A DNA stretch of 64,000 nucleotides from Straminergon stramineum (Eukaryota; Streptophyta; Bryopsida; Hypnales; Calliergonaceae): positions 5,337,001 through 5,401,000 of the forward strand of contig OY987266.1 in NCBI GenBank assembly GCA_963920665.1, read 5' to 3'. Shown here piece by piece: positions 60,640-64,000 of this stretch (position 1 is the stretch's first letter; the number at the start of each line of letters is the position of its first letter). The translations under genes and the position numbers were made by a program. The notes under the pieces are model-generated. The model searched no databases, was not told the DNA's origin, and saw only the letters and a program-made list of their open reading frames with translations.

Positions 60640-63600
60640 AATAGCAGGAGTCCAACTACCATTTGATCCTGAAAGAACGAGCCCATGACCATAGATTCAG
60701 ACCTGACAACTCTTCACTTTGTTCACTACCACTTTATCAAAACTACAATACACTATAGTAGTATGCCCTATGCCATTGCCACAACCAAAATAAAAGTCAA
60801 CATAAAAGTGAAAATAAGTTATTAAAACTTTGAAATTCAATATCTTTTGAATTGTAGGTTGGAACATTACGAAACCAAGCCTGTGCACTCCTCCTTGTAG
60901 AGAGCTTTCCAATAGTACCAAGAATGCAATTGGAGGATGCATGGTTATAGAGATCTCATCAAAACAAACAAACAAACAAACTTAAAGTATAAATAAGAAT
61001 GAAAAATGATATTTCTATTTTTTCAAAGATGAAATCACAAGTCATCCTTTTACAAGTCTTACATGAAATTTTGATACTTTTTGTGAAAACTTGAAATTAT
61101 TGTGAAATTTTTTAAGGAAAAGAGAAGAAAATTCATATCAAAAACAAAATATGCTAAACAAATCTGAATTTTTTACCATAGAGATGTATTAAAATGTATT
61201 ACATCATGGTATAAAACCAAATTCATATTAAGAGTATTGAGCAAGAAGTGGCCAAAATACACTACAAGGGCAATTTGTGGATTAAGCTACTTCTTCTTTT
61301 GAAAAATCAATAATACAATAGCACATGAATATTTGATATTATTCACCTAATATATACTCAAGTACATGTCCTTCCAAAATATTGGATGAAAAGATATTTT
61401 TTTCCATCCAATAATCCTTCTTTAAAGCATTAAGAGGACACAAAATATCTTCATTGTTATTTCAAGTTTAATTCTAGTGATTTTGTTTTGTTTTTTCCCT
61501 AATAAAGTGACATGCACCTTGGAGTGTAGACAAGTGAGAAAAATCATCCACTATTGTTCATACATCCATCATATATGTACATTCATCTATAAAATTGATT
61601 AAAATAAATAAACTTCATCCAAAAATTGGCAAACTTCAAATATATGGAAGACAATTTTGAAGGCAAATTCATCCCCTTTTCCTCCCTTTTTTTTATAGTG
61701 TTGAAGTAGCCACCAAGAAATCCAAACAAAAAACTAGCAAAACTTTGCTCACTTTAATTTCATTGCTTCATCTAGAAAAGCATGGGATCCGAGTCCCTCC
61801 AAAGCCTTAGGATGACATTTAGTACTTCTAGAAGATGGAGTAAAGCAATTTTTTCCAAATTTTTGGACGATGTAGTTCTATACTTTGAAAGAAGATGGTG
61901 TTGGAAATCCTCTCATTAGATGATAGAGGTCATCTATAAGGCCACGAGTTCCCCAACAACAAGGAACATGAGAACTTTGCTACATTAGATATCTAAAGTG
62001 GTTGTGAAATTTCCATGTCAAATAATATTCATTAATTATGATTTTCAAAATATTTAATGAATTTTTTTTTAATTTATAATTTTTTTTTAATATTTAGACT
62101 AGTAAGTACTAGTTCCCTATATGGGGAACAACCTTGAAATAGACCTCCCTTGGTTTGAAATCCCTCTTAATGAATTGTGATACTATTGACTTTTTACATT
62201 GGAAAATGTTTAATCCTTGAATCACCATATCATGTATTTTGGCAACTTCAAGCTCTTTACTCTTGATGTGAATTTGAGACATAAAAATGATCTTTTTTTT
62301 AATTTGAGCCCACCTAATGAAATAAAATTAATCATATATTATTTTTATTCCAACTAAAAAATTTCAAAAATTCCTAAAATTGAGTATTTTATTGCAATTA
62401 AAACTTTGGGCCTATAACCATGATCCATTGATTTTCTAATTCTACAAATTCATGGATATTATATTTACTCTCTGATATTCTACAACTATCATATGCACCT
62501 ATGAATAGATTTTCATAGATTTTGAGCTAATTTTGAATCTGATATGAATTTTCTTCATTTTTTAAATTAAAAAATAACTTTTATTTCAAATTTTCTCGAA
62601 AGAATCCGATATTTATACAATTCATAGATGATATCTGATTTCAATTTTCAATTTAAAAATAAAAATAAAAAAATGGTTATAAAATGGGAATGTATAAAGT
62701 ATAAGGATTTGTAGCTCATCTCCGTGGTCATAGACCAGTATTTTTAGCATTATTTCTTATCTTTGAAAAGACAAGACCTATCACCAAAATGACCCTCATT
62801 GAAATCAAACCTCAAAATCATCCACATAGTCAATTTTTAATTTATTTTAATTGATTGGGTGGCTTGTATACTGGAAAATATGCAAGTGAGGGAAAAATAG
62901 ATAGCATTGTCCACATATGTATATTCATTTATAGAATTATTTATTATTAATAGCTTTCATCCAAATATTGATGAATTTAATGTTCCTTTGAAAAAGCTTT
63001 GACAATTTTTCATCAACTTTGACTACTTCCACCTTGTATTCTCCATTTTCATACCATATTTTTTAATGAATTCTTATTTTTCAAAGTTGAAATTACAAGT
63101 CTACTATATCCAAAAAGAATTCTTTTTTTGAGAAAATGTTGAATTACCATGAGTTTTTGAAGAATAAAATGAAGGAAATTTATATTCATTTGAACTCTAT
63201 ATGTGGTTCCTTTCCAATCACTACATTGACCAATTTGATTCTTGTTTTTATTTTATGTGTAGTAACCTTACAAGGTTGGTTGAAAGAATTGAGCGTAGGT
63301 ATTAAGTCAATTTGTTTTTGGTTTGAATCTTTAAGAATATATAAAAGAATTTTTGAATTTTTGTTTTTTTGTGAAATTCAATGAATTAGAACTTCTTATG
63401 TGCCTAAATTTTTGAGATTTCTATGGTGATATTCATGGCTGAAATCTTTAAAGAGTCATAATAAAATCCATTGATGTTTAACAACCTAAGATTTTTGGAC
63501 AAAATGTGTAATAAAAACTGGCTTTCTTTCAATTTTTTCCATTATATTATGTATTATGAATAGAAAATATCTCTACAATCAAAGTTGGAAAAATATTTAG

Positions 63601-64000
63601 AAATGATTTTCAAATCAATTTTAAGCAATTTTCCATTGACAAATTCATCAAAAGAACATTTACATATTTTTTACATGTAAGTTTTTTTGTACATAATTGG
63701 CTAAATTTTTATCTTACATTAGTTAGAATAAAACAATCAAAGAATTTGCCATTAAAACTTCATTGCTTTCCCTTTATAGTAAAACTTAAATACTCCATTA
63801 ATATTGTACAAGTAGTGTTCATTTTTCATAGGAAAAGTTATTCAACAAAAAATTTCAATATGTAATACAAGAAAACTATCCAAGGACAATTTGTTTTTTA
63901 ACACATAAGAAAATCAAAAAAATTGGAAGGAAAAAATCAACGTCTGAAAAAATTGCATGAAGACTGCAATACCGGTACAAGTCCGAAAATGGTTACATGG
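60640..64000. other. No gene; AT-rich end of the window
   Basis: Two segments (about 61520-61640 and 62875-63000) resemble each other (ACAAGTGAGAAAAATC-like start, ATGTACATTCATCTATA, CTTCATCCAAA), suggesting an old repeat. No coding feature was seen. Confidence 0.5.

Overview
The window is nuclear DNA of a land plant. Four intron-containing genes of plant type sit as GC-richer islands in very AT-rich DNA, separated by miniature transposons, long (TA)n microsatellites, one solo LTR and a decayed organellar insertion. The organellar piece has the 3' end of a mitochondrial-type large-subunit rRNA and a broken group II intron maturase. Seed-plant mitochondria keep almost no such maturases, so a bryophyte or other non-seed plant is the best guess. 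That placement is inference, and no species is named.

Genes. (1) 13330-15371, minus: a small secreted protein of unknown family, two or three coding exons. (2) 27104-33710, plus: a complete ten-exon gene for a 646-residue membrane receptor-like protein (signal peptide, malectin-like ectodomain, four leucine-rich repeats, one membrane span, short tail, no kinase), of the Arabidopsis RLP4 type. (3) 44308-46023 and (4) 56435-57903, both minus: two paralogues rich in Val-Pro-Lys-Thr-Arg repeats that recall alveolin-like repeat proteins. They lie about 10.4 kb apart. Copy 3 has four coding exons and copy 4 only two, so two introns differ. Both appear to have an intron in the 5' UTR and a TATA box upstream.

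Mobile DNA. A dead PIF/Harbinger element (8770-11341) has long terminal inverted repeats and a recognisable transposase relic. Several related small elements with TTA target duplications lie around 1.1, 3.8, 5.3 and 39 kb. A second system consists of at least six copies of a 0.8-1 kb repeat plus a family of about 228 bp, with ends reading TTAACCC...GGGTTAA. Neighbouring copies share one TTAA. This is the pattern of a TTAA-specific, piggyBac-like transposon and is the most unusual signal here. Also present are a CACTA MITE (2446-2661), Stowaway-like MITEs (about 12.1 and 12.9 kb), a 1 kb near-palindrome (22632-23628) and a 1.28 kb solo LTR with a TTTGG target duplication (36489-37768).

The genes do not form a pathway or operon. 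The receptor-like protein and the secreted protein would act at the cell surface or outside it; the repeat proteins carry no secretion signal and are probably intracellular. The last 3 kb and most of the spaces between elements show nothing that can be called a gene.
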